Shown: positions 47,070-58,833, counted from the first letter of the stretch. The stretch: DNA of 64,000 nucleotides from Papilionanthe hookeriana x Papilionanthe teres (GCA_022702705.1 CM040421.1:71728121-71792120), one strand, 5' to 3'. Notes: generated by a model from the sequence alone, not told the origin. Numbers and translations: made by a program.

Positions 47070-48888
47070 AGTTTGCTTTTTAATCTTAGTGTAGTTGAGA
47101 TTATGTTTTGAATGTTTGTTTTCAGCGTTTAGAGTGTTGTGGCTTGGATTGCGACGCTGATTTGATGAATTTAGGTTGAGAAAATACCTAACTTATGTGT
47201 GTTATGTAATGTGTATTGTAACACTTGGATTTTATATATAATTGTGATGTTTTGTGTTGTGAATGTTTATTTGTGTTAATACATCACTTATTCACTAACA
47301 AATTATGTTTAAAATGTTCGAACGGATGACGACGAGGCTTGAGTTGTAAATGTTAAAGACCAATCAAGATACATTTCTATCTTCCAAGGAAAGAAGTGTA
47401 TACAAGATCGAGTTTTTGATAATCCTAGAGAAGAAGTGGAACGAGTTATTAGAGAAAGGAAGTGGGAAAACTTCTGTTACTCTACAAACAAAGCTGCTGT
47501 TGAAGTTGTGAAAGTGTTATATACCAATTAGTATTTTTAATTTGTATTTTGTGTACTGTATTATTTCCTGAGATATGTATTTTGTTTGTAGTTTGTATTT
47601 TATTTCTAGATGGATTGTGATGCGTAGATTGTAATTGCAATCGTGGACTCTAAGTTAAAATAGTAGACTGTTTGTTATAGTGTTGTGAAATGCAAATGCT
47701 ATTTGGTATTGTACTGTGTAGTATAATTGTTGTTGTTAAATGTTTTATCTTATGTACTCATTTCAAAATTTCATTACCCCAACAAATTCTCTAATCTATT
47801 ATATGTGTAGAAAAGTTCCTAATATTACAGGTCACTTGAAGTTAAAAATTTTGAGAAGAACCTGCAAAAATTTCAGAGAGAAGAAAATGCCTAAAGTGCA
47901 AAGGTATGATTTGTATATTTATAATTTTTCTTTCTACCTGTATTTTCTATTATTGAAAACTTTAAGCTTGGGGGGAAGAAAAATATTAACTATTATGTGT
48001 TCTTACTTAAAATATTTTCAAACTTTACAGATATGATTTTTGCAATAAAATTTAATTTAGTTAACTATATTTAGATTTTATTTAAATATTATAGAAGATT
48101 CAAAGAAATATTTTTAGTAATGAAAATTAATTTTGTAGGTTAAGATATTTAGTATAAAAGGATGAGACTATATTAACTATTTAAAGTAAAGAAAGCTATA
48201 TTTTGAAATATTAAGAATCCTAGGAATTTAGTTGAGAAAGAAAAGATTGAGACTCAATAATGTAAAGACTATAAATTACATATAAGGGAAAGGAATGCTT
48301 TAAGTTTCAAATTTAGGAAAAGAAGAGTGAAGTTCAAAATTATTAACAGGCTATCCAGATACAATAATCCTCACTTAAAATAGAGAAAAAGAAAGGATTG
48401 AAAAATAATTCCTAAAAAGAAAAGAAAAAATCTATATAGGATTGAAAAACAATCCAAATGAAAAGAAAAGAAAAAGTAAGTGAGGAGAAGCTTGAGGAGA
48501 TGTCTTATCAAAAATTGGCTTCACTTGGATTAACCTAAAGGGAAAACTAAATACATTTTTTAACTTATATTTATGGATTAGTTTCTTTACTAGTAGTGTT
48601 CCCATGAATTTCCTATCATCTGAATATTCTAAGAGAATTAATGTTGCAACATATAGTCATTCTTGAAATGAATAGAAGACTAGAACTCTTAGACTTGATG
48701 ACTAGTTAAACTTATATCTATAGAGTTAATCTAATTACTTGAAAATCTTTCTAAGAAATCTTACTATGATATTTATTTAAATCAAAATTATAGTATTTAA
48801 GAATTAAAACTTTACCACAATGAATTATAACTTTTATGTAGTACTAAAAATTACTTGAGGACAAGTAATAATTAAGTTTGGGGGATTT
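47070..48888 (+). other. E2 remnant of accessory region and 3' untranslated region
   Basis: 47070-47320 matches E1 26300-26560, including the stem-loop (TCAGCGT at 47122-47128 with ACGCTGA at 47154-47160). 47325-47530 matches the first 200 bases of E1 accessory ORF 2, broken and then truncated. 47790-48888 matches the E1 3' untranslated region and ends with the polypurine tract at 48874-48886. Confidence 0.75.
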
Positions 48889-50564
48889 TGACCCACTAAA
48901 AATATGTTGAGATTTTCATGCGTATTTTATATTGATTTTGATGATATTGCAATTTAAATAAAGGTATTTTTGATGTTTTATTGCAGGTATGTTGATTTAT
49001 GGACATTGGAGCATAAAGATGCAAAAAGGAGCGAATTTAGAGCAAAAAAGGACCAAAATATAAAGATTTGATCTAGAGCGCCGACGGCGAGATCGATGGC
49101 ACCGACGGAGGATTTTTTCCGAGAGTTCAGAAAATATATTACAAGGAAGGTCGCCGACATCGAGATCGAGGCCACCGATAGCGGGCCTTATGAGAGAGGG
49201 TCCAAAGCCAAGTATTCTAGAAGGCCGCCGACGGAGAGATTGAGGTCGCCGACGGTGAGTAAGTCAGTTCTCTCACAAGGTACATTGAATGTAGATGATT
49301 TTTGAAGGGATTCTTGGGCAACTCTTGGAAACTCTTCTACCACTTTATAAGAAACAATTGGGGGTCGAAAATAGGGTGTCCACTGTGTCTATTAGTGTTT
49401 GTGGTGCCATTAGAGTATTAGAGAGTTAGTTTAATTAGTGTTAATTGTGAGTGATTCTTTGAGAGATTGTAAGAGTGGAAGGAAAGTGAGAGATTTCTTC
49501 CTCCTTGCCACTTCGAAGGAGAAATCTGTATGTTGTAAAGAAAGGAAGAGATTCAGAGTAACTTCAAGGAGTTTGTTTGGGGAGGAATTCAAGATAAGTT
49601 GTATTTACTTATTTTAGTTTGTATAACTTTGATTTTATATATGAAATCCAATATTTATCGTATCTTCTCCATGAAATCTGAGTAGTTTCTCTGTCTTTCT
49701 CTTTGTTTTGAGATTTTTGTGAAATGGTGAATTGAATTAGTGTGCTAAGAGAATGTTAAAGAAGTTCTGATAATCTTTTCACTTAAATCTTAATTTACTT
49801 TCAATCTGGCCAATTGATTTGTTAAAATATGTTGAGTTTAACAACTAAAGTGAAGATTACATCCAAGATTCAGGGAGGTCAAAGTCCTTGAAATTAGGGT
49901 GCAAATAAATAGAAAAATATTATGTATCAGGCGTAGAATTAGAGATTTTAGAGTGACAGACTAAAATCCTGAATTCAATCCTATCGTTTGGGTGCTGAAG
50001 TGTAGATGTTAGCCCTCACGCAAGGGGAACGTGGGAGCTCTGAAGTGAGAGCCCCTATCCTCCCAGCCTAGCCGCAGATTCAGTAACCAAGCATAGGATT
50101 AGTCATTGTTCTTTATGCCTGGACCAAAGGGTAAAGAATAGGTATGCTCCTATTTCGCACAACACAGTTTTAAACTAATTCTAATTATCCATTCACTTAA
50201 ATTTCTTAACAAGGAGAAGGATGCTTGCTTATATATTGAACCTCACTTTAATAGTAGAAGTAATTAATTGTTAGTAGAATTAGTTTATTAAAATTTTATC
50301 TTATTTACGATTGCATATTCGTGACAGATAGGCAATTCGATTTACAAAGTTGTGATTCTGAATTGGTTTCTATAATCCTAGTCCGTAGCTTCTGAAATAT
50401 CCCCGTGGGATCGATATCCAAGACTCCATTAGAGCCCTGTATTACTTGAGCGATATGTATACTTGCGTTAATAAAAGTAACTCTGCGATTATTGAATATC
50501 TTCATACACTTTTATATCAAATTCTAGCCATATTAAGTTTACGCAAAGTGCGCGGAGTGGTTCA
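48889..50564 (+). repeat. E2 3' LTR
   Basis: 1676 bp, starts TGACCC and ends GGTTCA. It matches 36602-38275 throughout with scattered substitutions, mainly transitions. It holds the second copy of the GC-rich cluster (49077-49262). Confidence 0.95.
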
Positions 50565-52152
50565 CCGGTGAAAATACCATCACATTAATAAAATATGAGA
50601 ATATCTAAGCAAATCTTGATTCTTAAACATGCATCTCTTTCATTGCAAAAGAAAAGTAAGATGAAGATAATGACATAAGAAGTAAAAAAATTGATAGAAT
50701 TATGTAATAAATGAAGTGCCAACAAGAAACATATGTCTTTAGTATTCTATTAGTTTATACAACTATCTGTCACCTAGAAGCATCTAATAGGAACAGATTA
50801 TTAAATTATATTTTCTTAAAAGTTGCATTGTCACCTAACTATTTTATAAGCCAGCCGGTTAATGTGAGTGCATTCATGTTGCGAGATCACCACTCTCCTG
50901 AGTCTTAGTTTCACTTACAACAGATTTTAACATAACCTATTGCTACCTAAGTTATGTCAATAAAGCAAAAAAGATATTACTCATCACTTAAAAATAAAAA
51001 TAATTCTATCATAAAAATAATTTTCCTACACATGCCACTACTTCATATTAAAAGAAAAAAGTAAAGGAAATTATTTATGTAGGATGAATAAAACATAACA
51101 GAAAACTTTGTTTAAATCAAAGAAAATCCACTAGAAAGTATTTACAATAATTACAAGATAATGAAAAACACAATACTTTGTTTTTTCCCTCTGAAAGAAA
51201 GATGAAAATCTCTCCACCAAAGTCTCTTGTCTGTCCATGTGCCGCTCGTACATTCCTTACATATATCTCTCAAAATCTCACACCAATCTCTCTAGAAAAT
51301 GTGGAATTCTACATCTTCTACTCACACACACACTCACACCCTATGGACCTTATGTAAAATGACTCTAGAATGACCAAAAAATGGCTCCAAACTGACTCCC
51401 TTTGGTAGCCAAAATAATATATATTTATAGAAATACAAAAATGACCAGGGGTTGCTTAAGCCACATCTCAAAATTCAGCCATATTCAACGAATCTTCTAG
51501 AAAATAACTGTGGCACCTAGGTGTCGGTGCTGGCACCTAGGTGTCGGTTCTAGCGCCTAGACGCTAGTCATTTTGTTTTAAGAGACACATCTCTTCATTC
51601 AAATGTGTCTAGATTCATTGAATACCTAATTGGGGCGTACATTGTCATATAGGACCTTCCAAAATATCTTGGAACCACCAAAAACCATCCAAAACCTTCC
51701 CCAACAATTTCTAGTACATAGGCGCTAGTTTGGGCTCCTAAGCGCTATTTTCTTAATTTCAATGGTGCCTAGGCGCCATTTTGGGTGCCTAGGCACCACC
51801 CTGCGGGCAGCTTCACCATTGTGCTCTGTTTGGCACCGTTTCCGCTCTGTTTTGCCCCATTTAAGTTGTGTTTTGCTTATAGCATTTAGAACTAAAAAAT
51901 AAGCACAAAACAACCTTTCTTTAAAGTATAATTTAATTCAAAAACATGTGAGAAATGTAAAAGAAATTAAGCATAGAAAGACATCGATATGTGTCAGATC
52001 AGAATTTTCTTCCTTGCTCATTTTTGCTTCATATTGCACCGTTTTTGCTTCATTTTCTCCAAAAGTCCATTTGTTGCACCTGAAATAAAAAACATGCAAA
52101 ATACATTCCTTTAAAGTATAATATCATTAAAAATATACACATAAAATGATCA
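50565..52152 (-). repeat. E3 LTR, U3-side piece
   Basis: This continues E3 after E2. Read on the minus strand from 52152 it starts TGATCATTTTATGTG, with the family leader 'ttatactttaaaggaatgtattttgc', then a second copy of that leader near 51950-51900. A cluster of palindromes based on GGTGCCTAGGCACC follows (51799-51719 and 51569-51509), then a TATA-like run (ctataaatatata, about 51430-51418). It occupies the place where E1 and E2 have the CGCCGACGGCG cluster. Confidence 0.65.
51509..51799. repeat. Palindromic GC-rich motif cluster in E3 U3
   Basis: Repeated ggcacctaggtgtcgg (twice), gcgcctagacgc and ggtgcctaggcgcc. The perfect 14-bp palindrome ggtgcctaggcacc is at 51784-51797. Confidence 0.75.
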
Positions 52153-52189
52153 CGAAATGTACACTAAAAATAAGTGATTTTTAGGTGGA

Positions 52190-53880
52190 TCACTAGGCAC
52201 CTTATGTGTGGAGAGGTAGCAGATCTTCTAAAGAGCATTCCTTTGATCACTATTTTTTAGGTCGCTTTGATCTTGAAACACTTCGGATCGATAACTTCAA
52301 TGCCAATTTTCCAGTCTTTAGGTAATGAATGTAGGGGTCCATCCAAGTTATTTATTTTTTAGTTGAGACTTCCATGATCCAAGGCTCCTCGATCACCCGC
52401 AGACTCAATCGTTGAGATGTGATAGCCCCAAGTTGGGAGTATTTTGACAACAAGTCTACTATCATTTTTTTCCTCTCAGCCAATGTGGTCAATTTCAAAG
52501 CCAGTGAATTGCACACTTTCGGTCTTTGCTTGGCGAGATATTTTTCCTTGAAGATGAAACGGGTGAGGCCTGCTATTCTTCTGGATAACCTTTGTACCTC
52601 CTTTGTGTTTCGATGGGAGGACATGTCAAACAAAGCTTGTACCTTTTCTGGATTGTCTCTAATTCCATCGGGTGTTACGAGATAACCCAACAACTTTCTG
52701 GTCGAAGTTCCGTATATACACTTTAGAGAGTTTACCTCATGTTAAAATTTCCTAGGGGTTTTAAATGTCTCTTTTAATTCTTTTTGTTTAGGTGTTTACT
52801 AGTTACTTACACATCATCCACATACACTTAAAAATTCCTTTCTTTTGGTTATGCAAAAATTACATCAACTAAATGCTGGTAGGTAGCTCCACCATTTTTA
52901 AGCCTGAAGGGCATTAGATCATAACAATACACTCCCTCAAAAATAACAAAATCCATTTTCTAGGTAGGTGAGATGCATCTTATCTGATGACACCTAAATA
53001 AAGCGTCTGAGAAACTCATAACTGAGTTTCCGACGACTAAATCTACCAGTGCGTCGACTCTTCGCCTACCTACAATGCCATTTTTAAGAGAATAAGACCA
53101 ACTATTATATAAGATTTCTGGCCATTCACCATGTTGGGTCAAGTGTCGAGGATGTTTGTCTTGCTGATCACGCTTTAGACTTCCCTTACATTGTGATTTG
53201 CCATCATAGCGATGATAAGTAGGGGGTGGGGGCCTTTCTTCACTTGTTAGTTGTTGTTCATTGGTCCCTTTTATGAACTTAGATGTTAGCAACTGCCTTC
53301 GTGGTTTCTTCTTGGTCATGATGAACTAACTCTTAGTGATGATGTGATCATTGACTATTTCTAGAAATTTGGCCATCTATCCTAGCTCACACAACTCGAG
53401 GGTGCCCTCTATTGACCTCCTATATCAGGGCTGTTTGAGCGAGTACAGGTTCTAGGTTATGGATTTCTAGCATCTCTCACTAGAACCATGTTATATAGGA
53501 ACGAAGGGTTCCCCTTTCTTCTGCTTAACTTGGAGAAGTGACGAAGACAATTTCTATGAATTTTGTGCACTAATCAAGTGGACGATGAACAATCTCCTAA
53601 GTTCAGTAAAGGAGGGTTTACCCCTTCCGGGAGAGCTTTAAACCAATGGAGGGTCGATTCTCTTAGCCTGGTGAAAAATAGGCAGCCCTTGAATGCATCA
53701 AAGATTTTGAGAATTCCTGCGGCTAACTCCAAGGCGGCTACATTGTCAACCACGTTGGTGAGACCTTTGTACTAGTCGACTTTATGAGTTTTAAATGTTT
53801 TGGGTGGTTCTTCTTCAAGGATTTGTTAAGTGAAGGCTTTTCCTGCATGGCGTAGAGCCGTAATCTGTGTGGTGTGATGT
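52190..53880 (-). pseudogene. Tat-type Ty3/gypsy gag and reverse transcriptase remnant
   Basis: Read right to left: gag-like protein at about 53790-53330 (DAFKGCLFFTRLRESTLHWF, where Tat gags have their 'L.G.A..W' segment). An abrupt jump leads to RT at about 53070 (DALVDLVVGNSVMSF, HQIRCI). Then comes the segment MPF.LKNGGATYQ and the intact YVDD box at 52813-52824. RT then runs into LGYLVTPDGIRDNPEKV (open frame 52693-52352), which closely fits the Tat RT/RNase H connection. RNase H is mostly deleted (only a DLLSK-type end). The pre-integrase linker near 52340-52190 includes TWMDPYIHYLKTGK. The break falls close to where the integrase at 35790 begins, which is why one element split by E3 is possible. 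Confidence 0.75.
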
Positions 53881-53999
53881 TACTCCATTATAAATTTTCC
53901 ATGTTTGTCAAGTATTAATCCGTCATGGGATTGTGTGCATAAATATGAACACATTACCTAATCATTTTTATTAAATTGGCAATGAAGTTTAAAGGTGGG

Positions 54000-55560
54000 A
54001 AAGATGAAACATATTTATTGTCGAGATATAATTTTTTTCCTAAGAATATAATGTCTTCAAATCATCTCCACTCCATGTTCAAGGCATCTCCTTTCCCATG
54101 TAAGTCTTCAGTTTATACGTTTTTAGGGTGACCAGATTATTGATGGTGAAAGGCTTGTTCATTGTTTGGTCGAGTTTTCCCATAGCATGTTCAGGTTGGG
54201 TCGGCCTTCTTCAGCACGAGGTCTCCAATGATGAAAGTCTTCTATCAAACATGTTAGAGTACTAAGTCATTCTTCTCTTCACTTCTTTTTATACAAGAGC
54301 TTTATCGACTCATTTATCCTCTATAAGGTTGAGCCCGAGCAATGCTTCTTGATCATTTGCTTCTTGATAAGTAGCTAAGTCTACTTTGTTGAATGTTAAG
54401 GTTGTCTCAACTATTTGAATGTGATGATTATATTCAATCGATAACTCTACCTCTATCATATGTAATAACATGCATGGGTTCTAGTAGTCACCGTGGAAGG
54501 TGTCATTCGAACAGAGATCTTAGCCTAGTTTTTTTAGGTCCTTCAACTTTTTCCTTTAGCAGGTTTAAGATGATCTTGTTGGAAGCATCAGCTTGCCAAT
54601 TCTTTCAAGGATGATGGATGGATGTGAACTTCAAGTTGATCCCCTAGGCGTTGGCAAAAATCCTTTACCCCTTGGTTGACAATTTGCCTCTACTATCTGT
54701 GATGATTACAAGTGGTAGTCTGTACTTATATATTAATTGGTTCAAATGAAGTTATGAATTAGCTTTATGATTATTCGAGCAAACTTCTTGGCCTCAAACC
54801 ACTTGGATAAGTAATCTACAATATCGATCAAGAATTTTTGTGGACAGGGGAAAGGGCTCAAGAATATCGAGTCTCCAGACGATGAAACGTCACGGGCTGA
54901 AATTGGGTTGTCGTTTATGAGCCTGTTGATGCTGCAGTGATGCATACTTCTGACACTATTCACACCTCCTTGAGAATCTCTCGACATCGTTTGAAGTGTC
55001 ACCCAAAAATATCATTACTACTGTACTCGATGTGTTAAAGTCTTTCCTCCGGAGTGGCTACCACACTCCCATAAATTTACTTCCAAGTGGTTATAATTTA
55101 CTTCATTTATTTGATTCATCTCAGATACAATAGTTTGATTGGCCTTCAAAAAAGTTTCCCCTCTATTATAAGGTATTAGACTACCTTATTTTTGAAACAC
55201 TTTGGGTTGGTTACTTCTTCTAAGATATTTCTATTTCAAGGAACTTAATATACGGATTAATCCAACTTCTTATTCCTTTAGCTCTCAGTTTCATCACTTC
55301 AGCTTCTTTTATGGTTGGTCGGATGAGCCTATGTGCTGTCTTTTCGCCCCCATGTTGATGCACTTAGAAAAGAAGTCTGCTACATGATTATTGGCTTGGT
55401 AGATATCTTCAATCTTGAAATCGTTGAACTTCCCTATCTCAGAATTAAGTTTTTTGAGGTAATTGTATATTATCTCATCTCTAAATTTAACGTCGCTAGC
55501 TATCTCGTTAAGCGGGCCTAGAGAAGACCCGGTGCAAGCCACCCAAACTAAGGTCTAAGG
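54000..55560 (-). pseudogene. Second Tat-type remnant: RNase H end and integrase
   Basis: Read right to left: RNase H C-terminal part in the open frame 55542-55309 (YLKKLNSEIGKFNDFKIEDI, then NNHVADFFSK). Then the pre-integrase linker (SWINPYIKFLE, about 55240). The zinc-binding part near 55090-54960 is decayed. The integrase core has FLSPFPCPQKFLIDIVDYLSKWFEA in the open frame 55002-54742. The C-terminal tail near 54230-54050 has ADLVLKKADPT and a NMEWR segment, as in Tat integrases. It duplicates the integrase at 34600-35790, so it is a different copy. It ends within 200 bases of the gag of the neighbouring remnant with no LTR between them. Confidence 0.7.
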
Positions 55561-56280
55561 TTAATAGAGTCGAGCACATGCATCGAACTACCTATTACCA
55601 CAACCTGACTCAAAGTAAGTGTTCAACATCGCTATTCATCTCACAAATTCCCTTGAGATTCCTCATCAGGAGCCAAAAGCTGGTCATAATGTAATCAATG
55701 AAGCATCCCAAATGACCTCATTGTCAAGGAGTGAGCTATCTGTTGGATTACAGTGATTGACCCTTTGCTTGATAACTTAGTCTTATTCTGCTGATTGGAG
55801 CTTCTCACTTAGGAATCGATGATTGACAACCAACCTGGAGTAGCCGACCGACAAAGCAAAGTTGATCGAGTCGAGCCTTATCGACTTGAGGACCATCAAA
55901 AAGCACCGACATTCCTGATTTAACAGAGTCAGACGAAAAAGTCTTATCTAACCAAGAACTACTGATTTCAACCGACCAAGTCATAGAGTAGCCGAGTCAA
56001 AGGTCTATACATGTATAATGCCTAAAATATCTTATAACACCCCAATCAAAGCAGGAGCAAACATTTAATTCCATGTATTGTCCCCCTACTCTATAAATAG
56101 ATAAATCATTTTATGAGAAATAACTAATCGATAATTCATATTATTGTTCATTACTGTGCATCTCTCTCTTTTTTTCTCTCTCTCTCTCCCTATATTATTG
56201 AGCTTGAATGGCCTGAATAAGAAATGAGAAATAAAATGCAAGGAAAATGATGAATGATTTAGAAAATTTTCCACTCCCTC
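55561..56280 (+). repeat. LTR-like segment with TATA box
   Basis: A non-coding stretch with repeated ccgac/gagtcgag words. A TATA-like run ctataaatagat at 56090-56101 is followed about 60 bases later by a pyrimidine-rich tract (tctctctcttttttt...). This is the typical layout of a plant gypsy LTR promoter and leader. No matching second LTR, primer site or ends were found. Confidence 0.35.
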
Positions 56281-57020
56281 CTTTAGTTAAATTTTTACAT
56301 GAATCGAAAATTTATTTTCAACCACTTAATCTTATATTTGTTATTTTCTGATCTGAGGCTCATAATTTGTTTGATTAACTAGAATACCTACTTTGCTGCA
56401 TTGTATTGTATTGTCCTCAAAATATATTGGGTAAAGATTTAACTCTTTAATCTTCTTTGTATAGAATTTCTTATTGGCAAAGTGATGCTTAATATTTTTA
56501 CTATGTACTTCTTTTAAATGTTGTGATTTTTTAGTTGACAAAGAATAAATTCTTTAGTGTTAATTGCTAAATTTATAAGAGCAAGATTGCATTTGATATG
56601 CACCATCCTATTTTATATTTGTTATGCTTTGCTATCGCTTTCACACCTCTCATTTTAGTCTTTCAGTAGTTCGAAAATTAGTTAGTTTATCCATTTTTAA
56701 GAAGTAAAGATATAATTGTTTGATGATTTCAGTAGTTGGAAAAATAATTAGTTTAACCCTTTTTAAGAATTAAAGATATAATTGTTTGATGAGACAAAAT
56801 AGGCATGAAAGTTAAGATAACTGCATAAATCATATTATTAATTCCAATAATTTTCCAATGAATTTTAAGTACGTTCTCATTAGTTTGAATGCATATGAGG
56901 CATTTTTAGTGGAACGAGTTCCTACATTTTAGGGTTAAATTTTAATGTTTGCATGTGTTCCAAACTTCCAATTCACTTGATTTTTAAAACAAAATTTTCA
57001 ATACAATATTGTCAAATTTT
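56281..57020. other. Unassigned AT-rich sequence
   Basis: No coding or repeat structure is recognised apart from a short near-repeat of about 60 bases (gttagtttatccatttttaagaa near 56680 and its variant near 56750). Short minus-strand frames are without support. Confidence 0.3.
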
Positions 57021-57024
57021 ATGG

Positions 57025-57660
57025 GAAATTATTGGAGGCAAGAAAAGATCCAGCATGGAAGCATCGTATGCAAGTTTATGTTGGGAGAAACGATTAAATA
57101 TTTATATACTTGAAATCAAAATATTGTGCGAAGGTTGTTAAATGAGTTGTTATAAGGATGAAGTAGCACATCTCTTACTCACATAAAATCGTTTCATCGT
57201 GTGCTAAAGTGTTGGAAGCAATCAAAGAGGAAATTCAATAACTGTTTGAGGCAGCTACAACTTCTTAAGAAGTTTATAAATTTGTGGAGAAAACTTATTA
57301 GAAAGCTACGATGGAATTTTGAATATACTTTTTTCAAAAAATCAAATAGCAGGTTTCTTACAGTCATCACACTTTAATAATCCAAGTTGAAGAATGCAAT
57401 TTCATACAAAAAATTTATAGAAAGCACCAAAAACCAATTCTTGAAATAGGCGGTCTACTATGTAAAACACGCAAATATAAAGCCTCAATCTGATTTGAAA
57501 AAGTTGATGATGTCAAACAATCTTCCCAACAACTGTTTTATGATATAGTTTATTTTAGCTTTTTATATAAGAGTGAGCATAGTGCCAAGGATTCTTCGCC
57601 AGTTCTACAATCTATGTCTAGTATAAGTACAAGAGCCCTTAGTTTATTATATGATGAATG
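57025..57660 (+). pseudogene. Decayed BED zinc-finger transposase fragment (hAT-like)
   Basis: With several stops, one frame reads ARKDPAWKHRM, then YCAKVVK-stop-VVIRMK-stop-HIS, then EAIKEEIQ. This matches the layout of plant hAT-family BED fingers: 'DPAW' upstream, then 'C..C.K...GG..R.K.HL', then a 'V..EI..L' stretch. The second Cys pair and His are only partly kept. From about 57300 to 57660 a charged, Ser-rich stretch follows (SKDSSPVLQSMSS) without a domain I can name. Terminal inverted repeats and an 8-bp target duplication were not found. Confidence 0.4.
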
Positions 57661-58119
57661 TGGAGGATGATAGGGATTACAGAGAAAGTGCATCTATAGC
57701 TCAGCAGATGTTCTTAGAGGGAGATTTTTTATGAGATTTTTTTTCAACGTGGAACATCTCATTTTTTAGTTTAATGTGATATGCTCTATTGGTGCCTGTG
57801 GTATAGGTTTGAAACCCCCATTTATGTATAACTTGAGAATATGGGTAAAGAAAGAGGAATTGAGTATTACATAGAAATAGATAAAATAGATTAAGAGGAC
57901 CTAAAATCTGATTTAAGTAACATTGATATCTAATGGGTGGCAAAAAATTTCATATGACATTGTATTTTGTAGAAGCTTATGATCATGTGAAGGATACATA
58001 GTATATTTTTGGACTACTTAATAGAGTTATATAAGAAGTTAAAGAGCATTTGATAAATTAGATGTTGACAAATAAAACAAGTGCTTATAGGACGGGTGGA
58101 AATAAATTGATAGAGAAGA
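57661..58119. other. Unassigned sequence before the copia element
   Basis: AT-rich, with no recognised content. It may be the rest of the hAT-like remnant. Confidence 0.3.
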
Positions 58120-58830
58120 TGTTAGTCTTGTGGAGACAAAGAACTCAGGGAAAGACTAAGAACCCGATCCCTACATGCTGGGCTTGAGCGCTCAAGCAGC
58201 TACCATGTGGGTGCTGCTTCTAAAGGGGGCACTGTTGCGCCACCTATGGGTGCCTTTGCACCCATGTTTAGGTGCTTGACAGAAAAGGGGGCATCTTTGT
58301 GCCACCCTTAGGTGCCCACACGCCCAACTATGTTAAGCACAATTCTGCTTCCTGAGAGACAGGTGCTTTCAGCCTAATCCGGGTGCTTTCGTGCCCGGAG
58401 CGGTTGATACCCAATATTTCTAGTTTTAAGCGGATTTCGATTAGCGTATTTGTAAGATTTCCTTGGTTTTTTCAGCATGTTCCTGATGAAAGAGAGAAGA
58501 GTTAGAGAGTAGGATTTATGGGATCCCAGCTTGTGTTGTTCTCATCAAATCAGAGAAAGAAGATTACAAAGCATGTCCTATAAGTCTTCTTGTGTGTAAA
58601 GAAGAAAATGGGGTTTTTTGTAAATATTTGATTTTCATACTAGAATTTCTAGTGGTGTGGCTCCATGAGTTTTTCTCATTCTTGAGTTTTTCCACGTAAA
58701 TTCTCATGGGATTTTCTGGGTTGTTTTGATTTTGCTTTCGTGCTTGATTTATTGTTCCAGTTTTAATCCCATAATCCTATTCCACGGTGAAATTAAAAGA
58801 AGATTCTTTCAATATAGTATCTTCCTACTA
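58120..58830 (+). repeat. Copia 5' LTR
   Basis: It starts TGTTAGTCTTG and ends near ..cttcctacta. It shares long blocks with 62837-63510, for example aaattctcatgggattttct and attgttccagtttt, but the two differ noticeably in the U3 part. U3 holds the GC-rich inverted words ggtgcctttgcacc (58249-58262) and gggtgcttt.gtgcccgg near 58385. Confidence 0.85.
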
Positions 58831-58833
58831 AAC

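Larger units (their letters stand above)
36602..50564 (+). mobile_element. E2: Athila-type element with pol deleted, split by LM-c
   Basis: LTRs at 36602-38275 and 48889-50564 begin TGACCC and end GGTTCA. The PBS follows the 5' LTR and the polypurine tract (aagtttgggggat) precedes the 3' LTR. Without LM-c it is about 6.5 kb. Gag is present, but protease, RT, RNase H, integrase and accessory ORF 1 are missing between 47058 and 47070: the Asn-rich end of gag jumps straight to sequence matching E1 near 26310. A second deletion removes most of accessory ORF 2. It therefore depends on other elements for mobility. The flanks tcgat and ccggt are not identical, but differ only by transitions. Confidence 0.9.
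35800..52152 (-). mobile_element. E3: minus-strand Athila-like LTR, split by E2
   Basis: Two flanking pieces, 35800-36601 and 50565-52152, form one LTR read on the minus strand. The left piece holds the U5 and middle blocks (gcaagtatatgtatcgtttcaag near 35890, gtctgtcactctaaaaacattc near 36390). It stops inside the block gtaaattaaa.., and the right piece continues from that block (gaaaataccatcacattaat), in the same order as the unbroken E0 LTR at 1470-1520. Total LTR length is about 2.4 kb. On the left, 35776-35799 can be read as a badly decayed PBS. The right end tgatca gives a minus-strand TG start. No second LTR is seen, so it is a solo or truncated LTR. No clear target duplication (aaaac against cgaaa). 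Confidence 0.7.

Noticed and set aside
57025..58119. Complete hAT transposon
   Set aside because: Only a BED-finger-like stretch is visible. No dimerisation domain, terminal inverted repeats or 8-bp duplication were found.
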